From UBA966 sp046350355 (lineage in GTDB: Bacteria > Planctomycetota > Phycisphaerae > Phycisphaerales > SM1A02): a stretch of DNA of 64,000 nucleotides. Shown here in pieces: positions 55,400 through 64,000 of this stretch. The stretch spans positions 1 to 64,000 of the forward strand of contig JAXMAN010000003.1 in the NCBI GenBank assembly GCA_046350355.1, in the 5' to 3' direction. The notes beneath the pieces were generated by a model that saw only the letters and a program-made list of their open reading frames with translations, ran no database searches and had not been told where the DNA came from. The translations under genes were made by a program, and so were the position numbers. Within the stretch, counting starts at the first letter, position 1; the number at the start of each line of letters is the position of its first letter.

Positions 55400-57949
55400 T
55401 CAGCGATCCGCGAACCCGACCACGCGACCCGGCGCCTCGCCGATCTCGCGCGAGCCGTTGCCGTAGGCGTGGTTCGAGTAGGTCGTGTACTGCACCCAGT
55501 TCTCGCGGCCATCGCGCATCCAGAAGTCCGGCTTGCCGTCGCCGTTCCAGTCGCGGATGTCGATGATCTTGCCGCTGCGCAGCGCGCTGCGCTCGCGGCG
55601 GGCGCGCGAGTACGCGCCGGCGTCGTCCTGCGTGTAGAAGTCGATGACGAGCCCGTCGTCCTCGTTCCAGAGCACGTCCTGCTTGCCGTCGCCGTCGATG
55701 TCGGCGAAGCCCGCCAGGTGCGCCTTGCGGCCGTGGTCGAGCAGCGAGATGTAGGAGACCTCGCCGTCGGTGTCGACCAGCACGCGCAGGTCGCGCTCGG
55801 CGGCGTTGCGCAGGACGATGTCGCGCTGCGAGGTGGAGCGGAACTGGCCCAGCGAGATCGTCCAGTCGCCCGCGGGGAGCGTGTAGTCGGCGGTGGAGCT
55901 GATCGATCCGCCGCTCATGTACCAGACGGTCAGGTTGTGCGGGTCCAGGACATCCTGCATGAGGATGTCGGGCTTGCTGTCGCCGTTGAGGTCCGCGACG
56001 CCGATCACGTCGTAGCCCAGGGGCAGGCTGTCGACGACCACGGTGTCCAGGATCTTGAAGCCATCGCGCTTCCAGTACTTCAGGACGCCGGTGTCGGTCA
56101 CGAAGAGGATGTCGCCGGAGTTGTCCCCGTTGATGTCGCCGATTCCGGCGAAGTGCGTCCCCTCGGGAAGCTCGCTCAGGAAGCGGAAGCGGGGGCGGTT
56201 GCCGGCGTGCACGCCGTCGGTCTGCAGCAGCGAGACGCGCTGGCCGCGCAGCGAGACCGCGGTCCCCTTGATGAGGCCGAAGGAGGCGGTGATGGGCGAG
56301 AGCGGGATGACCACGCCGCCGCCGACGTCGGTGCCGCCCGAGGGCGCGCCGCCGCCGTTGATGCCGCCGCCGGTGCCGTTGCCGCCGTTGCCGGGCGTGG
56401 AGCCGTCGGTGGGCAGTCCATCCGAGCCGAGCACGCCCAGCGAGGGACCGGAGACCTGGCCCGCGTCCTGGCCGACCTGCGCGGTGAGGAACTGGAAGGG
56501 ATAGACGCTGCCGGTGCTCGAGGTCGGCGTCTCCGCGCCCACCATCGCGAACTCGGTGCGCGTGGGGCAGATCGCGACGCTGCGGCCCAGGCTGCTGCCG
56601 GTCACGACGACCGCGGGCGCCCACAGGTCGCCGGTGACGGCGCCGGTGCCGCGGAAGCGCCACTCGGAGCCGCTCTTGACGAAGCTGAAGCCCGCGCCCG
56701 CGTTGACGACCTGCGAGTAGGGGGCCGACTCGACGCCGCTGAGCACCGCGGTGTCGTAGCCGGGCGCGCCGACGACGACGACCGGCGGATCGGTCTGCGA
56801 CATCGCGACCGAGTAGCCGAAGTTGTTGTTCGTGTTCGCGGTGCGCGGCAGCAGCTTCGCCGTCTGCGCCCACGAGCCGCCGCTGGCACGCGCGAAGACG
56901 TACGCCGCGCCGTTGCCGGCGACCGAGCTGCTCGCGCCCGAGGCCGCCAGCGGCGCGCCGACGGCGATGTAGTCGTCGCCCGAGCCGTCGTAGACCGCGA
57001 CGCCCGCGCCGAACTGCGCGCCCGCGACGCTGGAATCCGGGGTGAGCCGCGTGGTGGCGGCCCAGTCCGCGCCCGCGCCCGAGCGCTCGAAGACGAGCGC
57101 GCTGCCGGCGTTCACGCGGCCCTGGATGTCGTCGAGCTGCACGCCCGCGACGATGAGGTTCTTGTGGATCGCGACCTTGGTGCCGAGCTGGTCGTTGCTG
57201 CCGCCGGCCTCGTCGACGAGCTTCTGGTGGAACTCGTACTCGCCGCCGGTGCCGCGCTCGTACACGTAGACCGCGCCCGCGTTCGAGCCGCCGTTGAGCG
57301 GCGAGCCGACGACGAGCGTGCCGTTGTGGATCGCGACGCTGAAGCCGAACTCGTCGATCGCCTCGATGTCGTCGGGCAGGATCTCCTGCGAGGGCATGCG
57401 CGTGTTCGAGCCGGTGGTGGAGACGGTGCTCTCCTCGCCCCACGAGTCGCCGGTGCCCTTGCGGAAGACGAAGACGCCGCCGCCGAAGCTGGCGCCGCCG
57501 CTGTAGGCCCATGCGCCCACGGCGATGTCGTTGGTCACCGGGTCGATCGCCACCGCGGAGCCGGTCTGCGCGAGCGAGAGCTCGGGTGCGATCAGCCGCT
57601 GCACGAAGGTCCAGGTGTTGCCCGAGCGCTTGAAGACGTAGGCCGCGCCGGCGCCGTTGACGGTCGTGCCGCTGGCGCGTGTCAGCGAGGTGTCGGGGGC
57701 GCCGATGACCGCGTAGTTGTCGGTCACCGCCATGCAGAATCCGAAGCGCGAGCCGGTGCGCACCGCCTCGGTCGAGGAGTCGTCGAGCACGACGCGCGTG
57801 CCCGGCGACCAGCCGGCGATGGTGAGCGGCGTCTGCGCCCACGCCGGGGCCGCGCAGGCGGCGGCCAGAAGCGCGCCACCCACGACGCCGCGGAGGGCGT
57901 GCAGGCGGAGGCGGCGGGAGGGATCACCGTCGTGGGAGTGGAAATGCAT
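55400..57949 (-). CDS. Exported FG-GAP/VCBS repeat protein
   Basis: The 849-residue precursor has a signal peptide (to about residue 39, ...AAPAWAQ). The N-terminal half is a series of repeats of the form 'FGFCMAVTDNYAVIGAPDTS' and 'FGYSVAMSQTD', typical of FG-GAP beta-propeller blades. A Gly/Thr/Asn linker (around 515-545) leads to a C-terminal set with GIGDINGDNSGDILFVTDTG and GVADLNGDSKPDILMQD, calcium-binding VCBS/FG-GAP units. No dockerin tail is present. The role is likely at the cell surface, in adhesion or binding. The promoter is unclear, with only TAGATC about 43 nt upstream. Confidence 0.88.
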   Translation of the reverse strand: MHFHSHDGDPSRRLRLHALRGVVGGALLAAACAAPAWAQTPLTIAGWSPGTRVVLDDSSTEAVRTGSRFGFCMAVTDNYAVIGAPDTSLTRASGTTVNGAGAAYVFKRSGNTWTFVQRLIAPELSLAQTGSAVAIDPVTNDIAVGAWAYSGGASFGGGVFVFRKGTGDSWGEESTVSTTGSNTRMPSQEILPDDIEAIDEFGFSVAIHNGTLVVGSPLNGGSNAGAVYVYERGTGGEYEFHQKLVDEAGGSNDQLGTKVAIHKNLIVAGVQLDDIQGRVNAGSALVFERSGAGADWAATTRLTPDSSVAGAQFGAGVAVYDGSGDDYIAVGAPLAASGASSSVAGNGAAYVFARASGGSWAQTAKLLPRTANTNNNFGYSVAMSQTDPPVVVVGAPGYDTAVLSGVESAPYSQVVNAGAGFSFVKSGSEWRFRGTGAVTGDLWAPAVVVTGSSLGRSVAICPTRTEFAMVGAETPTSSTGSVYPFQFLTAQVGQDAGQVSGPSLGVLGSDGLPTDGSTPGNGGNGTGGGINGGGAPSGGTDVGGGVVIPLSPITASFGLIKGTAVSLRGQRVSLLQTDGVHAGNRPRFRFLSELPEGTHFAGIGDINGDNSGDILFVTDTGVLKYWKRDGFKILDTVVVDSLPLGYDVIGVADLNGDSKPDILMQDVLDPHNLTVWYMSGGSISSTADYTLPAGDWTISLGQFRSTSQRDIVLRNAAERDLRVLVDTDGEVSYISLLDHGRKAHLAGFADIDGDGKQDVLWNEDDGLVIDFYTQDDAGAYSRARRERSALRSGKIIDIRDWNGDGKPDFWMRDGRENWVQYTTYSNHAYGNGSREIGEAPGRVVGFADR

Positions 57950-58153
57950 GGCTTTGGGCCGTCAGGGGGCGTGGCAGAACGCGCCAGGCCTCGATCTATT
58001 TATGGTTCCGATCGCCGTTCTGTGCACCGGATCTTCAGGAAGTGCGGGCAGATTTCGGACATACGCGCCGGGGTGCCGCGTTGAGTCTTGCCATTCGCCG
58101 GAGAGAGAGCGTACGCACCGCGCCTCAATGTCCGGTAAGCAAGGAGACACCGA

Positions 58154-60073
58154 ATGATCCCCGCTCGTCACCGCCTGATCGCCACCCGCTCGCGCCTGCT
58201 GCTTTGCGGCGCCGCGGCCGCCATTCTCGTCGGTTCCGACCTCGCCGCCACGCATGAGGCGTTCGCGCAGCAGTCCGCGCCGCCCGCCAGCGGCGCGCCG
58301 ACCGCGCCTCCCGCCAACGGCGGACAGAACGGCCAGGGCGGCGGACGCCAGCGCACGCGCCAGGACCAGGGCGGTCAGGGCGGACAGGGCCAGCAGCAGG
58401 ACGGCGGCAACGGCGGTGGCCGCGGCCAGCGCGGCGGCGGCGGCAACATGTTCGGTCGCGGCGGCTTCGGCCGCGGCGGCGGCGGCATGGGCCTGCAGCA
58501 GCAGTTCCGCGAGGCCTTCGAGCCCGACTTCATCCGCCGCGACATCCCGCTGATGAAGGAGCAGCTTGGCCTCGAGGAGGCGCAGATGGCCGTCGTCGAG
58601 CAGCTCATGCGCGACTACGAGGACGCCTTCGAGCCCGCGAAGGAGGAGATCCAGCAGCAGCTCCAGGACACCACGCGCCAGATGATGGCCCCGATGATGA
58701 ATCCGCAGATGCAGGAGAAGTGGGGCAACGCGATGCGCCGCGCGCGCGAGCAGATGGAGCAGATGGCCGCCGAGAAGGGGAGCGAGCTCACGCAGGAGGA
58801 GCGCCAGCAGTTCTTCCGCACCGAGATGACCAAGCTCGGCGAGGAGGTCCAGAAGGAGATGAAGGCCAGCGGCGCCTTCGACGAGATGCGCGGCACGCTG
58901 GGCAAGCTCGTCGGCGACTTCAACAAGTGGCAGGAGACCAAGGCCCGCCTGCGCAAGACCTTCATCGACGGCACGCAGGCCTCGCTGAGCGACGCGCAGA
59001 CCAAGAAGTGGCCTGCGTTCGAGCGCTTCCTCGCCCGCGAGAAGACGCTGCCCCGCGGCACGATCAGCGGCGAGAACGTGAACCTCTTCATCGTCCTCGA
59101 CGAGTCCGGCCTCTCGAAGGAGACCTTCGAGAAGCTGCACCCGATCATGGACGAGTACGAGCTGCAGCTCGACCAGGCGCTGAAGACGCGCAACGACTTC
59201 CTCGCGGCCAACGAGGCCAAGTACCTCGAGGCCGTCCAGAAGGGCGACCAGGAGGCGGCGAAGCGCTTCGCGCAGCGCGCCATCGACCTGCGCGAGAAGG
59301 TGCGCGACGTGAACGACCGCTACCGCGAGGCGATCTGCGCGCAGCTCGCCGAGGCGGACGCCGCGCGCGTGCGCCGCGCCGCGCTCGCGGCCGCGTACGA
59401 GCGCGTCTACCGCCAGAGCAGCGTCGAGCGCGCCTTCGAGGCCGCGCTGAAGATCGAGGGACTCGAGGCCGGCGTGCTCGACTCGCTCAAGTCGCTGCAG
59501 ACGCAGTACGCGGGCGAGATCGGCCCCGTCAACGACCGCATCGTCCAGGCGATGCGCAAGGAGGAGCCGGTCCAGCAGCAGGAGGAGATGGTCCGCGTCG
59601 TCGGCTTCCTGACCGGAGATGTCCCGGTCACGCAGATGTTCCGCGGCCCGGGTGGCGGCGGCGGCCCCGGCGGCGGCGCCGAGAGCGAGACGCGCCAGCT
59701 CATGGACAAGCGCTCCGCGACCAACGAGACCTACATCGAGCGCATCAAGGCGCTGCTGACCCCGGAGCAGTTCGAGGCGCTGCCGAAGTCGCGCGACACC
59801 ACCGGCCCCGGCGGCGGCATGTTCGGCGGCAACGGCCCGATCCGCCTCGCGGACCTGCCCGAGGCCGCGCGCCAGCGCATGGAGCGCTTCGACAAGAACA
59901 AGGACGGCACCCTCGACGACGCCGAGCGCCAGGCCATGCGCGAGGAGTTCGGCAACGGCGGCGGCCCCGGCGGCGGTGGTGGCGGCAACGGCGGCGGTGG
60001 CCGCGGCGGCCGTGGCCAGCGCGGCGGCGGGGGTGGCGGCGGCGGTGGTGGCGGCGGAAACGCCACCAACTGA
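58154..60073 (+). CDS. Exported Gly-rich, helical protein with EF-hand
   Basis: The 639-residue precursor has a signal peptide (about 1-38), then a Gln/Gly/Arg-rich low-complexity part (about 40-110). A long helical middle (110-480) is rich in Met, Gln and Glu. One EF-hand, DKNKDGTLDDAE (about 577-588), comes before a poly-Gly tail with Arg and Asn. I recognise no enzyme family. A clear Shine-Dalgarno AAGGAG lies 7 nt before the ATG (58141-58146). The end is followed by a strong terminator-like hairpin. It may be a structural or calcium-responsive envelope protein. Confidence 0.82.
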   Translation: MIPARHRLIATRSRLLLCGAAAAILVGSDLAATHEAFAQQSAPPASGAPTAPPANGGQNGQGGGRQRTRQDQGGQGGQGQQQDGGNGGGRGQRGGGGNMFGRGGFGRGGGGMGLQQQFREAFEPDFIRRDIPLMKEQLGLEEAQMAVVEQLMRDYEDAFEPAKEEIQQQLQDTTRQMMAPMMNPQMQEKWGNAMRRAREQMEQMAAEKGSELTQEERQQFFRTEMTKLGEEVQKEMKASGAFDEMRGTLGKLVGDFNKWQETKARLRKTFIDGTQASLSDAQTKKWPAFERFLAREKTLPRGTISGENVNLFIVLDESGLSKETFEKLHPIMDEYELQLDQALKTRNDFLAANEAKYLEAVQKGDQEAAKRFAQRAIDLREKVRDVNDRYREAICAQLAEADAARVRRAALAAAYERVYRQSSVERAFEAALKIEGLEAGVLDSLKSLQTQYAGEIGPVNDRIVQAMRKEEPVQQQEEMVRVVGFLTGDVPVTQMFRGPGGGGGPGGGAESETRQLMDKRSATNETYIERIKALLTPEQFEALPKSRDTTGPGGGMFGGNGPIRLADLPEAARQRMERFDKNKDGTLDDAERQAMREEFGNGGGPGGGGGGNGGGGRGGRGQRGGGGGGGGGGGGNATN

Positions 60074-60097
60074 TCGCTTCCCGGCCTCACGAACACG

Positions 60098-60147
60098 CCC
60101 CGGTTCCCGGAACGGGCATTGCCCCGACGGGAACCGGGGTTATCTTT
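60098..60147 (+). terminator. Rho-independent terminator
   Basis: A perfect 12-bp stem (CCCCGGTTCCCG at 60098-60109 with 60128-60139) and an 18-nt loop are followed by TTATCTTT. It would end the gene at 58154-60073. The tail also contains TATCTT (60141-60146), a possible -10 for the next gene. Confidence 0.75.
60141..60146 (+). promoter_or_regulatory. TANNNT box in the terminator tail
   Basis: TATCTT, 33 nt before the ATG at 60180. It overlaps the U-tract of the terminator. Confidence 0.3.
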
Positions 60148-60179
60148 CCAGTGCCTCGCTGCCTGGAGACCCCACCCCC

Positions 60180-62426
60180 ATGAAGATTCGTCTTGCCACC
60201 GGCGCGCTCGCCGCCGGCGTCGTCGTCGCGACCGCCTTCGCCCACGTCGAGGACCCGAAGGCCCGCGACCTGCTGCCGCCGGTCTACGCGCCCGCGTTCC
60301 GCGCCGCCGAGGGCGGCGTCGCCGCGGAGACCTTCGCCTCCAGCGGCGTGCTGCTGCGCAGCTGGCTTCCGCTCAACGCCTTCCCGAGCGCGCCGACCTC
60401 CGGCAACGACTGCTGGGGCTACGTGAGCCCCGGCTCCGGCCGCGAGTACGCGATCATGGGCCTCTCCACCGGCACCGCCTTCGTGGAGATCACCAATCCC
60501 GCGAACGCGCAGCTCGTCGCGGAGATCCCGGGACCCAACAGCCTCTGGCGCTGCGTGAAGACCTACGGCAGCTACTGCTACGCCGGCAGCGAGGGCGGCA
60601 ACGGCGTCCAGGTCATCGACCTCTCGAACATCGACGGCACGAACACCGCGCTCCCGCGCGTCTCGCTCGTGCGCGAAGTGACCACCGGCGGCACCACCGC
60701 CACGCACACGATCTTCGTCGACACCGTCAGCGGCTACCTGTACCGCGCGGGCGGCGGCAGCAGCGGCATCCGCATCTACGACGTCAAGACCGATCCGAGC
60801 AACCCCACCTACGTGGGCGCCTGGAGCAACGTCTACGTCCACGAGGCGCAGATCGTCACCTACACCAGCGGCCCCTACGCCGGCAAGCAGATCGCCTTCT
60901 GCTGCGGCGGCTCCAACGGCGGCCAGGTCAACACGGGCATGTACATCGTCGACGTGACGAACAAGGCCGCGCCGGTGCAGCTCTCCTACACGACCTACCC
61001 GAACGCGAAGTTCTGCCACCAGAGCTGGCTCTCCAACGACTCCAAGCGCATCTACATCAACGACGAGCTCGACGAGGGCGCGACCGTCAGCGTCACCTCG
61101 ACCATCGTGATCAACGTGGAGAACCTGGCGGCGCCCTTCGTCGAGGGCACCTTCACCAACGGCAACACCTCCGTCGGGCACAACCTCTACATCCAGGGCA
61201 ACCGCCTCTTCGAGGCCAACTACCGCAGCGGCATCCGCGTCTTCGACCTCTCGCAGAGCGCGCAGAATCCGCCGGAGATCGCCTACTTCGACACCTGGCC
61301 GGGAGACGACCTCCCGCAGTTCAACGGACTGTGGAACGTGTGGCCGTACTTCCCCAGCGGCACCTTCATCGGCAGCGACCTCAACCGCGGCCTCTTCGTC
61401 TGGAAGCTCGGGCAGATGCCCGCGACGCTCGCCTTCCCCGGCGGCCGTCCCTCCGTCGTCGCCCCCACCGGCGCGACCATCGACATCCAGGCGACGCCGG
61501 CGCCGGGCGTGACGCTCGCGCCCGACGCGATCAAGATGCTCGTCACCGTCGGCGCGACGACGACCACCGTCACCGCGCAGCCGCTCGGCGGCAACCTCTA
61601 CCGCGCGGCCTTCCCCGACACGCCGTGCACGAGCGCGCTCAGCTACGAGTTCCGCATCGACATGCCCGACGGCCCCTACGCCGATGCGCAGGGCCCGACC
61701 GCGGCGGTCTCGGCGACCGGCATCGCCGTCTCGCTCGACGATCCGTGCGAGGCGCAGGGCGGCTGGAGCCTCTCGCTTGCCGGCGACACCGCCACCACCG
61801 GCCTCTGGATCAACGCCGATCCGGTCGGCACCGCGGCGCAGCCCGAGGACGACCACACCGCCTCCGGCACGCGCTGCTTCGTGACCGGCAACGCGGCGGT
61901 CGGCGCCAGCGTCGGCACGGCCGACGTCGACGGCGGCACCACGACGCTCACCTCGCCGGTCTTCTCCGCGACGGGCTCGGACGCCTTCATCTCCTACTGG
62001 CGCTGGTACTCCAACAACCAGGGCTCCGCCCCGAACGAGGACAGCATGCCCGTGCTGATCTCCAACGACGGCGGCACCACCTGGACCACGCTCGAGACGG
62101 TCACCGAGAACGCGGGCGCCTGGGTGAACAAGAGCTTCCGCATCTCCGACTTCGTCGCCCCCTCGGCGAACATGCGCCTGCGCTTCATCGCCCGCGACCT
62201 CATCAACGGCTCGGTCGTCGAGGCCGCCGTCGACGATGTGCAGGTCATCAGCTACGACTGCACGCCGGCGATGCCCGCGGACCTGAACCACGACGGCGTC
62301 GTCAACGGCGCGGACCTCGGCCTGCTCCTGGGCGGCTGGGGCCAGCCCGGCGCGACGGACATCGACGGCGACGGCGTGACCGGCGGCGCGGACCTGGGAA
62401 TCCTCCTGGGCGCGTGGACGCCCTGA
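60180..62426 (+). CDS. Choice-of-anchor B family protein with dockerin-like tail
   Basis: The 748-residue precursor has a signal peptide (about 1-22). The choice-of-anchor B domain follows, with NDCWGYVSPGSGREYAIMGL, FVEITNPANAQLVAEIPG and SYCYAGSEGGNGVQVIDLS. These are beta-propeller-like repeats known from surface proteins that use different anchors. After a beta-sandwich part (about 540-700) it ends in two dockerin-like units (DLNHDGVVNGADLGLLLGGW and DIDGDGVTGGADLGILLGAW). The anchor here is thus the dockerin type, the same as in the cytochrome at 6576-8543. Function unknown. Confidence 0.93.
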   Translation: MKIRLATGALAAGVVVATAFAHVEDPKARDLLPPVYAPAFRAAEGGVAAETFASSGVLLRSWLPLNAFPSAPTSGNDCWGYVSPGSGREYAIMGLSTGTAFVEITNPANAQLVAEIPGPNSLWRCVKTYGSYCYAGSEGGNGVQVIDLSNIDGTNTALPRVSLVREVTTGGTTATHTIFVDTVSGYLYRAGGGSSGIRIYDVKTDPSNPTYVGAWSNVYVHEAQIVTYTSGPYAGKQIAFCCGGSNGGQVNTGMYIVDVTNKAAPVQLSYTTYPNAKFCHQSWLSNDSKRIYINDELDEGATVSVTSTIVINVENLAAPFVEGTFTNGNTSVGHNLYIQGNRLFEANYRSGIRVFDLSQSAQNPPEIAYFDTWPGDDLPQFNGLWNVWPYFPSGTFIGSDLNRGLFVWKLGQMPATLAFPGGRPSVVAPTGATIDIQATPAPGVTLAPDAIKMLVTVGATTTTVTAQPLGGNLYRAAFPDTPCTSALSYEFRIDMPDGPYADAQGPTAAVSATGIAVSLDDPCEAQGGWSLSLAGDTATTGLWINADPVGTAAQPEDDHTASGTRCFVTGNAAVGASVGTADVDGGTTTLTSPVFSATGSDAFISYWRWYSNNQGSAPNEDSMPVLISNDGGTTWTTLETVTENAGAWVNKSFRISDFVAPSANMRLRFIARDLINGSVVEAAVDDVQVISYDCTPAMPADLNHDGVVNGADLGLLLGGWGQPGATDIDGDGVTGGADLGILLGAWTP

Positions 62427-62502
62427 CGCTGACGGCGAGGGCTGCGCGCGCGTCGGGCGGCGCGTGCGCAGCGGCAGGAGCGACCCCCGCCCGGAGGCCG
62501 CC

Positions 62503-64000
62503 ATGCTTGGATCAGTGATCGCGATCGCCCTCGCCTGCGCGGCGACGGGCGCGGATGGACCGAACGCCCGCACCTTCCGCACCACGGTGCCCGACGCGGC
62601 GCGCGTCCCTGCGCAGCCCGACGCGCCGCTGCTCGTGCGCTTCGACGGCGAACGCGGGCTCGCCGCGGTCGACGCGGCCGCGATGGTGGGCGCCGCGCCC
62701 GGCACGCGCGTGCTCGTGCACGGACTGCGCCTGCCCGGTGCGGGCGGCGTCGTGCTGGAACTCGAGCGCTTCGAGGCGCTGCGCGCCGACGCGCGCCTGG
62801 ACCGCGGACGCCTGCGCGACGACGCCACGCTCGCGCTCGCCGCGCGCGGCGTCTCCTGCTGGCGCGGGCGCATCCAGGGGGACGCGCGCTCGCATGCGTA
62901 CCTCGCGGTGAGCGCCGCGGGCCTCACGGGCTGGATCGAGCAGTCGGGCGTGCGCCACGCGCTCGTGCCCGCGGATCCGCAGGCGCGCGGCCTGGTCGCG
63001 GGCGTCGCCGGCGCGGATGGCCACGTAGGCGCGGCGCTGCGCATCGTCGAGAGCCGCGGCAGCGGCAGCCCGCTGGGCATGGAGATGTGCCGCATGCTCG
63101 CGCACGAGCCCGGGGGCGGCCACGCGATGGCCGCGGGCGCGCAGGTCCCCGCGCGCCGGCGCGCGCTCGACCTCGCCGTCGACACCGACCACGAGCTCTG
63201 GCAGCTCTTCGACGACGACGCGGTCGCGACGCAGTACCTCGTCGCGCTCTGGGGCGCGATCAGCGACATCTACCTGCGCGACCACGACATCGTGATCCGC
63301 GTCTCCTACCTGCGCCTGTGGCCCAGCGCCGACGACGGCATGGACCAGTCCGATCCGCTGGGCCCCTTCCGCGACCGCTGGCAGGCGGAGATGGGCGATG
63401 TCGACCGCGACGCGGCCACCCTGATGAGCGGCCGCCGCAACCTGCCCTACGGCGGCATCGCCTGGGTCTACGCGCTCTGCTCGGACTACGCCTACTCCGT
63501 CACGGGCTACATCATCGGCACCTTCGCCGATCCCGTCGGCCCCGACCACGGCTCGTGGGACATCAACGTCTGCGCGCACGAGCTCGGGCACAACTGCGGC
63601 ACCTACCACACCCACGACTACGGCGTCGACACCTGCGCCAGCGGCACGACCCGCCGCGGCGAGATCATGAGCTACTGCCATGTGACCTCCGGCGGCAGCG
63701 CGAACATCGACCTGCGCTTCACGACGGTGACGCAGCAGTACGTGCACGACTTCGTCTCGGGCAGCGCGCCCTGCCTCGCGGGCGACTGCAACCTCAACGG
63801 CATCGACGACGCGCTTGAGATCGCGCAGGGGCTCCTCCCCGACGCCAACGGCGACGGCATCCCCGACGGCTGCCAGGACTGCGACGGCGACGGCGTGCTC
63901 GATCCCGACGCGATCGCGCTCGGCGCGCCCGACCTCGACGGCAACGGCATCCCCGATGCGTGCGATCCCGACTGCAACGGCAACGGCGTCGTCGACGCCG
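62503..64000 (+). CDS. Exported metzincin zinc metalloprotease, cut by the window end
   Basis: The frame is open from the ATG at 62503 to the window edge (499 codons and one base). A short signal-like leader is followed by a pro-domain-like part. The zinc motif HELGHNCGTYH (359-369) fits HExxHxxGxxH. The Met-turn IMSYC (Met389) is typical of the reprolysin/M12B group. After about 430, Asp/Asn-rich units (DANGDGIPDGCQ, DLDGNGIPDACD, DCNGNGVVD) look like thrombospondin type 3 calcium repeats. A Shine-Dalgarno GGAGG is 5 nt upstream (62493-62497). The C-terminal end is not seen. Confidence 0.88.
   Translation, partial: MLGSVIAIALACAATGADGPNARTFRTTVPDAARVPAQPDAPLLVRFDGERGLAAVDAAAMVGAAPGTRVLVHGLRLPGAGGVVLELERFEALRADARLDRGRLRDDATLALAARGVSCWRGRIQGDARSHAYLAVSAAGLTGWIEQSGVRHALVPADPQARGLVAGVAGADGHVGAALRIVESRGSGSPLGMEMCRMLAHEPGGGHAMAAGAQVPARRRALDLAVDTDHELWQLFDDDAVATQYLVALWGAISDIYLRDHDIVIRVSYLRLWPSADDGMDQSDPLGPFRDRWQAEMGDVDRDAATLMSGRRNLPYGGIAWVYALCSDYAYSVTGYIIGTFADPVGPDHGSWDINVCAHELGHNCGTYHTHDYGVDTCASGTTRRGEIMSYCHVTSGGSANIDLRFTTVTQQYVHDFVSGSAPCLAGDCNLNGIDDALEIAQGLLPDANGDGIPDGCQDCDGDGVLDPDAIALGAPDLDGNGIPDACDPDCNGNGVVDA

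Noticed and set aside
58056..58134. CGGACAT/ATGTCCG pairing in the leader of the Gly-rich protein gene
   Set aside because: Seven base pairs across 65 nt are too weak to claim a regulatory structure.

Overview
The window is very GC-rich (roughly 70-75 %), almost fully coding bacterial DNA. It looks like a planctomycete, most likely class Phycisphaerae. Two secreted proteins end in the short dockerin-like repeat (DLNGDG-x-VNGADLG-x-LLG-x-WG) that I associate with Phycisphaerae. Their company fits: a choice-of-anchor B protein, an FG-GAP protein, a metzincin and a multihaem cytochrome, all exported. No tRNA, rRNA, CRISPR array, phage or transposase gene was found.

Layout. 0-18.6 kb is mostly housekeeping and cell envelope: an STAS anti-anti-sigma factor with its anti-sigma kinase; a 0.8 kb gene-free region with two inverted copies of a structured element; RNase Y and RsmA (rny-rsmA); a double ABC-2 permease; a dockerin-tailed pentahaem cytochrome; two exported proteins of unknown function; an OppA-like binding protein facing an OppB-like permease; and pyrE with an LPG-synthase-like membrane protein. 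18.6-55.3 kb is one large surface-polysaccharide region: asparagine synthase, O-antigen ligase, GH57, a 4,6-dehydratase, a WecA-like transferase, a GlcA-type epimerase, glycosyltransferases, nonulosonate genes (NeuA-HAD and NeuB-cupin), a KpsS-like protein, a polymerase-like protein, hexapeptide acyltransferases, a Bfd-domain protein, a Wzx-like flippase and methyltransferases. Inside it sits a PAPS module (cysD, cysN, a separate cysC, cysQ) beside sulfotransferase-like proteins. 55.4-64 kb encodes exported proteins, the last cut by the window edge.

How it works together. WecA-like and GT4 enzymes would build lipid-linked repeats from dehydratase, epimerase and CMP-nonulosonate precursors; the flippase and polymerase or ligase would export and assemble them; methyl, acetyl and probably sulfate groups would decorate them. 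CysD/CysN and CysC would make PAPS, sulfotransferase-like proteins would use it, and CysQ would remove PAP. No sulfate-reduction gene is visible here, which points to sulfation rather than cysteine synthesis.

Regulation. Nearly every gene or operon head has a TANNNT hexamer only 6-12 nt before the start codon and no Shine-Dalgarno sequence. This suggests widespread leaderless or near-leaderless transcription. Most genes inside operons are coupled by 4-nt ATGA/GTGA overlaps. Several convergent pairs overlap at their 3' ends. The signals that look most novel are the twin structured elements at 1015-1600, a 36-bp stop-free palindrome inserted in the rsmA coding sequence with a second copy after the ABC permease gene, and unusual domain fusions (Bfd + unknown beta domain, NeuA + HAD, NeuB + cupin, CysN + shortened APS kinase).
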